Origin: an uncultured Thermomicrobia bacterium | GTDB taxonomy: Bacteria; Chloroflexota; Chloroflexia; Thermomicrobiales; JALYUS01 | Assembly (NCBI GenBank): GCA_937968015.1 | Contig: CALBSO010000124.1 | Location: forward strand, 1 to 57,232 | Length of the DNA stretch: 57,232 bases | Direction: 5' to 3' | Shown: positions 8,124 to 16,742 of the stretch, one piece after another | Layout: each line of letters starts with the position of its first letter | Position numbering within the stretch: position 1 is the stretch's first letter | Notes under the pieces: generated by a model | What the model was told of the DNA's origin: nothing | Databases searched by the model: none | What the model saw: only the letters and a program-made list of their open reading frames with translations | Program-made: the position numbers and the translations under genes

Positions 8124-8720
8124 TCACTCGCGATGGAGCGCGGCGGCCCCGACTTCCGGGGTCGCCGTCTTCGTTGCCGATGGGGGCGATTCGGTAATGG
8201 CGGCATCGTCGGGAGCGGCCAACGCATCTTCCGGCGGCTGCGGGCGGCGGCGTGTCATATGGGAGCGGAGCATCACCGTGTCGCGGGCGCGTTCCTGGTC
8301 ATTGAATGGTGTCGCCCACAGCCCGCCGAGCGCCCCCGCGAGGAAGTAGAAGAAATCCTTGCCGAAATTGCTCCAGGAATCGAGTTTCCCAAGCGCGCCA
8401 AGCCCTGAAGCATTGGCGACGTGGATCTCCTTCAGTCCCTGCTGGCCCAGCCAGATGAAGAAAATATAGAGAATCGCGACCGTTGCCCCCTGGATACCCT
8501 CGAACTGGCGCCCCAGGCGGCCCGCCACGAAACCGCCGCACAGGAGCGAGACCATGGTCAGCATGTCCACCGGCCCGGCATTGACTTGCAGACCGACTCG
8601 CTCCAGAAGCGGCGAGATGATGAGCGTGCCGACCGCCGCAACGAGGAAGCCCACGAGAACTGCCGTCCAGCGCACGCGTACGGGCACAATGCGATCCTTT
8701 CGTAGCCGGGTAGGTGACAA
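8124..8720 (-). CDS. Predicted four-helix membrane protein of unknown function
   Basis: 198 residues. About four hydrophobic helices lie between residues 15 and 145 (for example AVLVGFLVAAVGTLIISPLL and GATVAILYIFFIWLG), with a GRLGR motif in the middle, then a hydrophilic Pro/Ala-rich tail of about 50 residues. The glycine-rich small-helix pattern resembles YrzE/TIGR04086-type membrane proteins, but I cannot assign a family. Its 3' end overlaps the terminator of the convergent respiratory operon. It diverges from the zinc-ribbon gene at 8828 across 107 bp. Confidence 0.75.
   Translation of the reverse strand: MSPTRLRKDRIVPVRVRWTAVLVGFLVAAVGTLIISPLLERVGLQVNAGPVDMLTMVSLLCGGFVAGRLGRQFEGIQGATVAILYIFFIWLGQQGLKEIHVANASGLGALGKLDSWSNFGKDFFYFLAGALGGLWATPFNDQERARDTVMLRSHMTRRRPQPPEDALAAPDDAAITESPPSATKTATPEVGAAALHRE
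8141..8167 (+). terminator. Terminator of the respiratory operon
   Basis: CGGCGGCCCCG pairs with CGGGGTCGCCG (11 bp, one G-U) around a 5-nt loop and is followed by TCTTCGTT. It lies 27 nt behind the last operon gene and inside the 3' end of the convergent membrane-protein gene. Confidence 0.6.
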
Positions 8721-8827
8721 AAGGCGGCGGCGATGAACGCCTGGCCGCCACCGTGCGATAATCGTATCACAGGCGCGTTGATGATGGCCGTTCGGCGTCC
8801 GGTCTTAGCAAGTCGGTAGGGTTCTAT

Positions 8828-9331
8828 ATGGCTGCAAACTATTGGTGCGAGAGATGCCGCCGTGTCTATTCCGCTGGTCGCATTGAATCGGGCAAGTGTC
8901 CGAAGGGGCACGACGATCTTGTACCGGTCGGACGCTTCGCTGGGATGATCAAGGGTTTCATCGCGGCGGGTGGCATCGAGGAACGATCCGAGGCACAGAC
9001 GCGTCACCGCCAGTTGATTCATGCGATCTGGTCACAGAATGAGCGCGACCAACAGTTTTATCAACTGCTGGCGCCGCCGACATCACTCTCGCGTTTCATC
9101 AAACGACTGGATGAACTGCACCTACGGGGTATGGATGAGGGGTGGATTCGCATCGTCCTCCCAACCTCGCCCTTTGCTCCCGCGTCGGCCTATGGGATCG
9201 AATATGTTGATCCTGAGCGCTTTGTGCGCGAGCTGTACGCGCTCTACACTATGCCCATCCCGGACACCGTCGCCGAAACGTGGTCGGACGATCGCGCGCC
9301 GTCCGTGCCAACCGATGATCCAACGCGGTAA
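8828..9331 (+). CDS. Zinc-ribbon-like protein of unknown function
   Basis: 167 residues. The N-terminus has a CxxC (CERC at residues 7-10) followed 13 residues later by CPKGH, a plausible single zinc knuckle. The rest is an alpha/beta region rich in aromatic and charged residues with no motif I recognise. It has no signal peptide or membrane helix, so it should be cytoplasmic. ATG 8828 follows TAGGG. It is a single gene, followed by 176 bp of non-coding sequence with a REP-like palindrome. Confidence 0.7.
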   Translation: MAANYWCERCRRVYSAGRIESGKCPKGHDDLVPVGRFAGMIKGFIAAGGIEERSEAQTRHRQLIHAIWSQNERDQQFYQLLAPPTSLSRFIKRLDELHLRGMDEGWIRIVLPTSPFAPASAYGIEYVDPERFVRELYALYTMPIPDTVAETWSDDRAPSVPTDDPTR

Positions 9332-9462
9332 GCATGGGCGTCGCCACGGAATCGCCATAACCGACGGGCGATGGTACCGCCCGCGATCCGGACGCTCCGG
9401 CGTGAGAGAGTAGATGCGTGTGCCGGACCACCTCTTACCGCGTTTTGCAGAAGCATTGAGCC

Positions 9463-9492
9463 GGTGGTGGCGGGCTAAAGCCCGCCACCACC
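9463..9492. repeat. REP-like perfect palindrome
   Basis: GGTGGTGGCGGGC and GCCCGCCACCACC form a perfect 13-bp stem around TAAA, between two convergent genes. Looser relatives with a GGCTTCAGCC core occur at 38662 and 41002. It may act as a two-way terminator or be a dispersed repeat. Confidence 0.65.
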
Positions 9493-9507
9493 AATACGAT
9501 ATTTGCT

Positions 9508-10086
9508 CTAGACGATACGACGCGCGGCCCGCAGCACGTCCTGCACGCGGCCCATCCCGCTGGCGAGATACTCGCGCGAGAGGCGGACATACCCTTCCGC
9601 GCTGCGGCGAATATCTGCCGCCTCCTCATCACCGACATCGCGCCGTGGTTTTGCCGGCACGCCGAGCATCATCGTTTGGGGCGGGACGATCGTTCCTTCG
9701 GGTATCAACGCCCCGGCGCCAATGATACTGCCCGCGCCGATCGCACTGTGATTGAGCACCGTCGCGTGCATGCCGACGAGCGACGATGGCCCGATCGTGC
9801 TCCCGTGAACAATCGCGTTGTGGCCGATCACGCAATATTCACCGATCCGGGCGGGTGCGCCGGGATCAACATGCACCGTCGCGTTCTCCTGCACATTCGC
9901 GCCCCGCTCGACAATCACCGATGTATTGTCTCCGCGTAGCACCGCGCCAGAGAGGATGACGCACTCTTCGCCAATCGTTACATCGCCGATAATCACCGCG
10001 CCGGGAGCAATGTAGGCGCTCTCGGCGATTGTCGGCCAGACGCCCCGGTACTGATAGATCGCGCCGTGCATCGCCCGCTCGCTCAT
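9508..10086 (-). CDS. Gamma-carbonic anhydrase family hexapeptide protein
   Basis: A 192-residue left-handed beta-helix protein built of hexapeptide repeats (IGDVTIGEE, IGAGSIIGAG and similar). The three histidines that bind the metal in gamma-class carbonic anhydrases are in place: H72 (VHVD), H89 (IGHN) and H94 (IVHG). Whether it hydrates CO2 or acts on a CoA-linked or other substrate, as PaaY-like members do, cannot be decided. Its ATG overlaps the thiolase stop by 4 nt (ATGA type), implying translational coupling to acyl-CoA metabolism. Confidence 0.88.
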   Translation of the reverse strand: MSERAMHGAIYQYRGVWPTIAESAYIAPGAVIIGDVTIGEECVILSGAVLRGDNTSVIVERGANVQENATVHVDPGAPARIGEYCVIGHNAIVHGSTIGPSSLVGMHATVLNHSAIGAGSIIGAGALIPEGTIVPPQTMMLGVPAKPRRDVGDEEAADIRRSAEGYVRLSREYLASGMGRVQDVLRAARRIV

Positions 10087-11276
10087 TGCCGCACCTCAAG
10101 GATGATCGCATCCCCCTGCGCGCCACCGGAGCAGATTGCCGCCAGGCCAAGGCCACCCCCCGAACGTCGTAACTGCAAGGCGAGCGTCGTCACTAACCGC
10201 GCGCCGGACGCGCCAATCGGGTGCCCCAGCGCAATCGCGCCGCCATTGATGTTCAGCCGCTCGGAGTCCACGCCGAGGCGGCGCCCGCTGATGATCGGCA
10301 CACTCGCGAACGCCTCGTTGATTTCCACCACATCAATATCGTCTATCGAGAGATCGGCCCGTTCCAGCGCTTTACGCGCGGCCATCGCCGGGCTGTAGGC
10401 GAGATACGGCACATCCCACGCCGCCGTCGCGCTCATCACAATGCGGGCGAGAGGCGTGAGACCACGCGCCGCCGCCCACGCGGCTGACGCGACGACGACC
10501 GCCGCCGCGCCATCATTGACCCCGGGCGCGTTCCCGGCAGTAACAGTGCCGGAGGGATGGAATACCGGCGGCAGTTTCGCGAGCGCCGCCGCTGACGTAT
10601 CGGGGCGGGGCGCTTCATCGCGCGAGACGCGGCTGACCATGCCCTTGCGGTCAGTAATTTCAACCGGCACGATCTCGTCCTCAAACAGCCCCCTGTCGGT
10701 CGCCGCGACCGCACGACGATGCGACCGGAGCGCAAAGGCATCCTGCTCCTTGCGTGAGATGTTCTCTTCCGCGGCAACCTCGTCTCCATACTGGCCCATG
10801 ACCACATCGCCGACCCCACAGCGCAGTCCGTCGTACTGCATCGCGTCGAGCAACACGCCGTCCCCCATCCGATAGCCGAAGCGTGCATTCGGCAGCAGGT
10901 ACGGGGCATTGGACATGCTTTCCATACCGCCCGCCACAATCACGTCGTACTCGCCCGCACGGATCAACGCGTCCGCGATGGTGATCGCGCGCATGCCGCT
11001 CGCGCAGACACGGTTGATCGTGTCGCTTGTCACCTCACGGCTCAGCCCTGCTTTGAAGGTCGCCTGCCGGGACGGGATTTGCCCCGCGCCCGCCTGCACG
11101 ACCATGCCCATAATGACGTGCTGGACATCCGCGCCGGAGATGTGCGCGCGTTTGATCGCCTCGCGAATGACGAGTGCGCCGAGGTCCACGGCGGTGAAAC
11201 TGACGAGCGCGCCGCCGAGTTTCCCGAACGGCGTCCGGCACGCACTGAGCAGGACGCTTCCCGGTGTTTGCTGCAT
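10083..11276 (-). CDS. Acetyl-CoA acetyltransferase (thiolase)
   Basis: A 397-residue thiolase for condensation of two acetyl-CoA or cleavage of acetoacetyl-CoA. The nucleophilic Cys is in NRVCASGM near residue 88. The C-terminal domain has NINGGAIALGHPIGASG with the catalytic His, and CSGGAQGDA with the second active-site Cys. The open frame extends to 11330, but ATG 11276 places SVLLSACRTPFGKLGG at the N-terminus as in homologues. The substrate chain length is not readable. The last 4 nt are shared with the gamma-carbonic anhydrase gene downstream. Confidence 0.92.
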   Translation of the reverse strand: MQQTPGSVLLSACRTPFGKLGGALVSFTAVDLGALVIREAIKRAHISGADVQHVIMGMVVQAGAGQIPSRQATFKAGLSREVTSDTINRVCASGMRAITIADALIRAGEYDVIVAGGMESMSNAPYLLPNARFGYRMGDGVLLDAMQYDGLRCGVGDVVMGQYGDEVAAEENISRKEQDAFALRSHRRAVAATDRGLFEDEIVPVEITDRKGMVSRVSRDEAPRPDTSAAALAKLPPVFHPSGTVTAGNAPGVNDGAAAVVVASAAWAAARGLTPLARIVMSATAAWDVPYLAYSPAMAARKALERADLSIDDIDVVEINEAFASVPIISGRRLGVDSERLNINGGAIALGHPIGASGARLVTTLALQLRRSGGGLGLAAICSGGAQGDAIILEVRQ

Positions 11277-11366
11277 GGAGAGAATCCTTTGGGGTTGTGA
11301 CGAATGGACGCGACGATCCGCGCGCTTCATGTGTGTATGGAGTATAGCGGCCCGTTCTTGACCCGG

Positions 11367-12152
11367 TCAATGCAGACCGACCGCGCCGCCGACATGCCGG
11401 AGCGAGCGCGTCTCGGCCGCCGCGAGTTGCATGCGTCTTCCGTCGTCAGTCATCACGATCAAATCACCGTCATCCGTGACATCTGCCGCGATGCCACGAA
11501 TCACCCGGTTGTCGCGGAGCGTCACGACGACCGCGCGATCAATCGTCATCATCACGCGTCGCCACGCATCCACCGTTTCTTCAACTGCACCGAGCGCGAG
11601 GCGGTCTTGCCGCGCCGCAACGTGATGAAGCAATGCCGCGAGAAGGATGTCACGATCAACCTCCGCGCCAGTCTCAGCGGTAATGCTGGTCGCGCCGGGC
11701 AGCGACTGGCGCGTATACAGCGCTCGGTCACCGCCAACGTTGATCCCAATACCGAGACGGATCGCTTCGAGATGTGGGCCGCGCCACGTCGCGTCCCCGA
11801 GGATGCCCGCGACTTTCCGGTCATTGAGGAACACATCGTTCGGCCACTTGATGAGTGCGCGCGCATCACTAATCTCCGCAATCGCGTCAATCACTGCCAG
11901 CGCGGCGATCATCACAAGGCGTGGAAGGTGGTGCGTCCCTGTCGGTCGCAGGATCAATGTCGTCAGTAGCGACATTCCCGGCGCGTCGCGCCACACGTCC
12001 TCTTTCCGCCCGTACCCTGCCGTCTGACGATCGGCGACAACGGCGGTACGATGCACGGCCCCAGCAGCGATGAGATCGGCAGCGACGTGCTGCGTCGAAT
12101 CTACCGTGCGATAGCGGTAGACAACCCACGAGCCGATGGTCGTCACGGTCAT
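11367..12152 (-). CDS. birA: Biotin-[acetyl-CoA-carboxylase] ligase
   Basis: A 261-residue biotin protein ligase that activates biotin as biotinyl-AMP and transfers it to a carboxyl-carrier lysine. It contains DSTQ near residue 18, the adenylate-loop region TAGYGRKEDVW (the usual GRGRxGRxW is relaxed), the KWPND motif near residue 103 and a C-terminal SH3-like domain. There is no N-terminal helix-turn-helix, so it is a monofunctional ligase, not a repressor. It follows the CNNM gene by 5 nt in a minus-strand operon. Confidence 0.9.
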   Translation of the reverse strand: MTVTTIGSWVVYRYRTVDSTQHVAADLIAAGAVHRTAVVADRQTAGYGRKEDVWRDAPGMSLLTTLILRPTGTHHLPRLVMIAALAVIDAIAEISDARALIKWPNDVFLNDRKVAGILGDATWRGPHLEAIRLGIGINVGGDRALYTRQSLPGATSITAETGAEVDRDILLAALLHHVAARQDRLALGAVEETVDAWRRVMMTIDRAVVVTLRDNRVIRGIAADVTDDGDLIVMTDDGRRMQLAAAETRSLRHVGGAVGLH

Positions 12153-12157
12153 GTCGG

Positions 12158-13480
12158 TTACGGCTGTGTGGGGAGTTCGGTCGTGATGTTGTCGAGTGTG
12201 GATGAAGCGGACACCCCCTCCGACTCGCGCTCGACCCGCAATTTGGCAAGGCGTTGGTTCTCGATTTCGAGAACCGTGAATTTGACGCCCTCGATCCAGA
12301 GTTCATCCCCAACATCCGGGATGCGCCCGATGCGGTCGAAGATCAACCCCGCCAACGGTTCGCGCTCCTGTTCGTCGTCCGCCCAGTGGACGCCCATCAA
12401 TTGCTCGAAATCGCCGACCTCCATGCGTGCATTGACGATATATGCGCCGTCCGGCATCGTCTCGACGAGCGGCGGTTCGGTATCGTATTCGTCCTGAATC
12501 TCGCCAACGATTTCCTCGAGAATGTCCTCGATCGTCACCAGCCCGGCAGTGCCACCGTACTCATCCACGACGATTGCCATGTGGACGCGGCGTGCCTGCA
12601 ATTCGCGCAACAGTTCCGGCACGCCCTTCCCTTCCGGTACAAAGAGCGGCGGGCGCATCACGGCGACGATGGATGTATTGGCGTTCGCGCGCCCGACGAA
12701 TCGCAGCAAATCCTTGGCATAAACAACACCGACGATACGGTCGAGACTGCCGTCGAAGACCGGCAAGCGGGAATGGCCCGCCTCCAACGTCACATCAACT
12801 GCTTCACGCACGGTCGCCTGGCGAGGCACACCGACCATGTCCACGCGCGGCGCCATCACATCGCGCACCGTTGTGTCCGTGAAGCGGAAAATGCTGTTGA
12901 CGAGGTCCACTTCCCCTTCCTCAATCCGGTTGTCGCCCGCCTCTTCGCGCACCAGTTGGATCAGTTCCTCCTCCGTTGCCAGCGCCGTACTCTGCGACGC
13001 CGCGGGAATGCGGAGGAGGCCGATAATGAGCGTCGCGATGCCATTGATGATTCCCGTGACTGGCGCGAGGACGATGACCGCAATCCGCGCAATCCGCGCA
13101 CAGGCAAGCGCCGCCTCGTCCGGCAACCGGAGCGCCAGCGAGCGCGGCGCCGCCCGCCCCAGGACGAGCATGAGAACGACCGCAAGAAAGACCGTCAGCG
13201 CTACGCCCCACGCAGGCAAGTGCCCAATTGCGACGCTCGTCACCAGCGCGCTCGCGAGCGCGACCGCTGCAGTGTCGAGAAAGATCATCGTTGCCTGGAG
13301 GTGGTGGGAGCGGTCAAGCAGGTCCTCGACGGTGCGCGCGCGACCGCTGCCGTGCGTCGCCAGTTCGGAGATGCGTGTGTGGGACGAAGCGGCGAACCCG
13401 ATCAGCACGGCGGTCGAGAAGGCGATGACGCCAACCGCGATCAGCGCCACCGCCAGTCGTATCCAGTCTCCGCTACTCAT
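12158..13480 (-). CDS. CNNM/CorC (HlyC) family membrane protein with CBS pair
   Basis: A 440-residue protein with the standard order: an N-terminal CNNM transmembrane domain of three to four helices (to about residue 170), two CBS domains (IFRFTDTTVRDVMAPRVDM onward, about 195-315) and a C-terminal CorC/HlyC domain (about 330-410). Relatives are implicated in Mg2+/Co2+ export. In-frame ATGs at 13486 and 13480 are both possible; 13480 has AGGTG at better spacing. It lies 16 nt behind prs and 5 nt ahead of birA. The coupling with housekeeping enzymes gives no direct clue to its role. Confidence 0.88.
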   Translation of the reverse strand: MSSGDWIRLAVALIAVGVIAFSTAVLIGFAASSHTRISELATHGSGRARTVEDLLDRSHHLQATMIFLDTAAVALASALVTSVAIGHLPAWGVALTVFLAVVLMLVLGRAAPRSLALRLPDEAALACARIARIAVIVLAPVTGIINGIATLIIGLLRIPAASQSTALATEEELIQLVREEAGDNRIEEGEVDLVNSIFRFTDTTVRDVMAPRVDMVGVPRQATVREAVDVTLEAGHSRLPVFDGSLDRIVGVVYAKDLLRFVGRANANTSIVAVMRPPLFVPEGKGVPELLRELQARRVHMAIVVDEYGGTAGLVTIEDILEEIVGEIQDEYDTEPPLVETMPDGAYIVNARMEVGDFEQLMGVHWADDEQEREPLAGLIFDRIGRIPDVGDELWIEGVKFTVLEIENQRLAKLRVERESEGVSASSTLDNITTELPTQP

Positions 13481-13496
13481 CGTCATGCACCTGCCA

Positions 13497-14438
13497 TTAG
13501 TCGAAGAGACTGCTGACCGAGAGGTCCTTGTGAATGCGCTGAATTGCCTGCGCGAGCAGCGGCGCGACACTGAGCACGGCGATGCGCGCGCCGGTCGCGA
13601 CCGCGCGGTCTATCAGCAGCGTGTCCGTCACCCACAGCCGCTCGATATGTGATTCGGCAATCTGGGTGAGCGCCCCATCCGCGAAGACACCATGGACGGC
13701 TGCCGCGAAGACCGCCGACGCCCCCCGCTCCCGCAGTTGGTCCGCCGCCTCGATCAGCGTGCCACCGGTCGAGATGATGTCATCAATGATGATCGCCGTC
13801 TTGCCCGCGACCTCTCCGACCATGTCGAGCATCGCGGCGGTGTCCGGCGCGTGCCGCATCTTCGCGAAGATCGCCAGGCCACCACCGATCCGGCTGCGAA
13901 AATCGTCCGCGCGCTTGACGCCGCCGGAGTCCGGGCTGACGACGACGAGTTCCTGGAACCCCTCGCGCTTAATGTAGTTCGCCAGAATCGGCGCGGCGCG
14001 CAGATGATCCACCGGAATATCGAAAAAGCCCTCAATCGCCGGTGCGTGTAAGTCCACCGTCAGCACGCGGTCCACTCCCGCAGTGACAAGCAAATTGGCG
14101 ACGAGTTTCGCCGAAATTGGCTCGCGGCCGACGGTCTTTTTCTCCTGTTTCGCGTATGCATAGTACGGGATGACCGCCGTGATTCGCCCCGCGGAGGAGC
14201 GACGAACGGCGTCAATCGTCACCAGTAAATCCATCAGATGCTGATTGACCGGCGAGCACATCGGCTGCACGATAAAGACATCCGAGCCGCGCACATTCTC
14301 CTCGATGCGTACCCGCGTCTCGCCGTTCCGAAACGCGCCGACCAGCGCGCGCCCGAGCGGGATACCGAGATCGTTGACAATCGCCTCGGCGAGCGGCCGG
14401 TTCGCGCCGGCGGAGAAGACCTGAAGCCGCCCTTCCAT
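13497..14438 (-). CDS. prs: Ribose-phosphate pyrophosphokinase
   Basis: A 313-residue PRPP synthase that makes PRPP from ribose 5-phosphate and ATP. It shows the flexible-loop arginine region (YAYAKQEKKTVGREPISAK), DLHAPAIEGFFDIPVDHL, the PRPP-binding loop IIDDIISTGGT and SPDSGGVKRA. It feeds purF, purN and other PRPP users; purF lies in the same minus-strand run. Only 2 nt separate it from glmU, an arrangement also known from Bacillus (gcaD-prs). Confidence 0.96.
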   Translation of the reverse strand: MEGRLQVFSAGANRPLAEAIVNDLGIPLGRALVGAFRNGETRVRIEENVRGSDVFIVQPMCSPVNQHLMDLLVTIDAVRRSSAGRITAVIPYYAYAKQEKKTVGREPISAKLVANLLVTAGVDRVLTVDLHAPAIEGFFDIPVDHLRAAPILANYIKREGFQELVVVSPDSGGVKRADDFRSRIGGGLAIFAKMRHAPDTAAMLDMVGEVAGKTAIIIDDIISTGGTLIEAADQLRERGASAVFAAAVHGVFADGALTQIAESHIERLWVTDTLLIDRAVATGARIAVLSVAPLLAQAIQRIHKDLSVSSLFD

Positions 14439-14440
14439 CC

Positions 14441-15880
14441 CTACTCCTCGTCCGCTCGCGCGTGATAATCGTCCGCCGGACGCATTGGTCGGGCCGGTAC
14501 GCCCGTCACGAGGGTGCCATCCGCGACATCGTGCGTCACGACGGCGCCGGCGCCCGTCGCGGCTCGCTCTCCGACGCGTACGGGCGCACGGAGGATCGTG
14601 TCACAGCCAATGAATGCTCCATCCCCGATCTCGGTACGCTTCTTCTCCGCTGTGCCATCGTAATTCGCGGTGATCGTGCCCGCCCCAATATTGACGTGCG
14701 CGCCGATCGTCGCGTCGCCCAGATAGGAGAAATGGCCGACAGCAGTATGTGGCCCGACGACGGTCTGCTTCACCTCGGCAAAGTTGCCGATGTGCGCGCC
14801 CTCGCGGATGACCGTACCGGGGCGGAGATGGCTGAACGGTCCGCAATCGGTATCCGACTCCATCGTCGCATGATCGAGTGAGGATGCAACGATACGGCAC
14901 CGATCGCCAACTACGGCTCCGGTCATGATGGTGTATGGGCCGATGACACAACCGGCGCCAATCGTTGTCGCGCCTCGGAGGATGCAGCCCGGCTCAATGA
15001 CCGTATCGGCGGCGACGGCAACCGTATCGTCTATGTACGTCGTCGCGGGGTCGCGGATCGTCACACCCGCAACCATCAACCGCCGGAGCGTGCGCTGACG
15101 GAGCGCCGCTTCCGCCTCCGCTAATTGGGCGCGGTCGTTGATGCCCATCGCCTCAGTCTCGGAGATCGTGATCGTCGCCACGGGCCAGGGAGACGCGCTG
15201 TCGGCCCCGGGGAGCGCCATCGCGACGAGGTCCGTGAGATACCGCTCACCGCTTCTGTTCTCCTCCACGCACGGCAACGTCGCGCGGAGCCACGGTGCAT
15301 CGAAGCAGCAAACCCCACTATTGATCTCGTTGAGCCGCAACTGCTCCGGCGTTGCCATCCGTGCCTCGATAATCGCCGTCACCCGCCCCGCATCATCGCG
15401 GACGATCCGGCCATACATTGCCGGATCGTCCGCGCGTGCCGTGAGCAGTGTGATTTTCGCATGTCGCTGCCGGTGCGTATCAAGGAGCGCGCTCAGCGTC
15501 TCATCGCTCAGCAGTGGCGTGTCGCTAAACAGCACGAGTACGGTTGTCGCATCTGATGGGATATGTGGTAGCGCAACCGCCACGGCGTGCGCCGTGCCCT
15601 GTTGCGGAATCTGTGTCGCGTAGAGATATGAATCGCCGAGCGCCGCGCGCATCTCATCCGCACGATGACCGACGACGATCACGGTCGTATGCGCGTGCAA
15701 CATCTCGGCGGCCCGGAGCGCATACGCGACGAGCGGTCGCCCGCCCAGTTCGTGGAGCGGTTTGGGGATCGCTGATCGCATCCGTATCCCGGCGCCGGCC
15801 GCAAGGATCACCACTGCCAGCGACGAGGGAGAATCATCGGTGAGATGTGGAGTTGGGGAGGGCACGAGGTGCATTCCCAT
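14441..15880 (-). CDS. glmU: Bifunctional UDP-GlcNAc pyrophosphorylase / GlcN-1-P acetyltransferase
   Basis: A 479-residue enzyme for the last two steps to UDP-GlcNAc, a peptidoglycan precursor. The N-terminal uridylyltransferase domain carries VVILAAGAGIRMRS, QGTAHAV and LFSDTPL. The C-terminal half is a left-handed beta-helix with HLRPGTVI, NFAEVK and NYDGTAEKKRTEIG, the acetyltransferase active site. In-frame ATGs lie at 15880 and 15874 without a clear ribosome site; the N-terminus is about 20 residues longer than usual. It is followed by prs after 2 nt. Confidence 0.94.
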   Translation of the reverse strand: MGMHLVPSPTPHLTDDSPSSLAVVILAAGAGIRMRSAIPKPLHELGGRPLVAYALRAAEMLHAHTTVIVVGHRADEMRAALGDSYLYATQIPQQGTAHAVAVALPHIPSDATTVLVLFSDTPLLSDETLSALLDTHRQRHAKITLLTARADDPAMYGRIVRDDAGRVTAIIEARMATPEQLRLNEINSGVCCFDAPWLRATLPCVEENRSGERYLTDLVAMALPGADSASPWPVATITISETEAMGINDRAQLAEAEAALRQRTLRRLMVAGVTIRDPATTYIDDTVAVAADTVIEPGCILRGATTIGAGCVIGPYTIMTGAVVGDRCRIVASSLDHATMESDTDCGPFSHLRPGTVIREGAHIGNFAEVKQTVVGPHTAVGHFSYLGDATIGAHVNIGAGTITANYDGTAEKKRTEIGDGAFIGCDTILRAPVRVGERAATGAGAVVTHDVADGTLVTGVPARPMRPADDYHARADEE

Positions 15881-15919
15881 CGTTGAGGAGCGGTGCGCGC
15901 TCCCTGGCGCGTGCCGGCA

Positions 15920-15993
15920 TGGCTGGCGGACTAGGATTCGAACCTAGATCAAAGGATCCAAAGTCCTCTGTGCTACCATTGCACCATCCGCCA
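15920..15993 (-). tRNA. tRNA-Gln (UUG)
   Basis: A complete 74-nt cloverleaf with encoded CCA on the minus strand. Acceptor TGGCGGA pairs with TCCGCCA, the anticodon loop is CTTTGGA (anticodon TTG), and the T-arm is CTAGG/CCTAG around TTCGAAT. It lies between efp and glmU. Confidence 0.96.
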
Positions 15994-16082
15994 ACGGTCG
16001 CACGACCGGCGCAAGTGTAGCCGAGCGCGAGATTTTCTGTCAACGAAGGCAGATCGAAAATCGGCCCACGCGCCGGACCGGA

Positions 16083-16652
16083 TCAGTCGTTGACGCGCTC
16101 GATGTACTCGCCGGTTTCCGGGTTGACGGCGATCCGGTCACCTTCTTTGACGAAGGCCGGAACCTGCACGGTCGCGCCGGTGTCCACCGTGATCGCTTTA
16201 TTGACGCCTTGCACGGTGTTGCCGCGCGCCGCGATCTCGGCCTCGGTGACTGTCACGACGGCGCGCTTCGGCGGGCGAATGCCGACACCTTCGGCCTCAT
16301 GCACGAGCAGTTCATACGTCTCGCCCTCACGGAGGAAATTGGCGACGGTGCCAAGCACATCGCGCGGGACGGAGACCTGCTCGAAACTACTCTGGTTCAT
16401 GAAAAAGAAGTCCTCACCCTCCTGATACAAATACTGCATGTCCTCATTGCGGATCGCATAGTCCTCGATCGTCTCGCCCGATTTGAAGGTAAAGTCCACG
16501 ACGCGACCCGTCCGCAAACTCTTCAACTTTGTCCGAAAGAAGGCGGAGCCTTTGCCGGGATTGACGAACTCTACGTCCACCATCTGGTGCGGTTGGCCTT
16601 GAAAAAGGATGGTCGTGCCGCGTTTGAACTCGGCTGTCGAAATCAGTGCCAT
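16083..16652 (-). CDS. efp: Translation elongation factor P
   Basis: A 189-residue EF-P with a KOW-like N-terminal domain and two OB domains. It rescues ribosomes stalled at consecutive prolines. The domain I loop reads NPGKGSAF and puts lysine exactly at position 34, the residue beta-lysylated by EpmA in enterobacteria; the preceding loop residue is Asn rather than the usual Lys. The start ATG 16652 has AAGGAGG. It lies 90 nt behind epmA, its presumed modifying enzyme. Confidence 0.96.
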   Translation of the reverse strand: MALISTAEFKRGTTILFQGQPHQMVDVEFVNPGKGSAFFRTKLKSLRTGRVVDFTFKSGETIEDYAIRNEDMQYLYQEGEDFFFMNQSSFEQVSVPRDVLGTVANFLREGETYELLVHEAEGVGIRPPKRAVVTVTEAEIAARGNTVQGVNKAITVDTGATVQVPAFVKEGDRIAVNPETGEYIERVND

Positions 16653-16742
16653 CTATGCCTCCTTCGCATCCGCCCGTCATAACGGGAGGAGACTGTGCGA
16701 CCCCTCAGTTGCCGCCCAGTATACACAATGGCCTGCCGTGGG

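Noticed and set aside
12254..13516. 420-codon plus-strand frame opposite the CNNM gene
   Set aside because: It is an antisense shadow with no domain, opposite a clear CBS-CorC protein.
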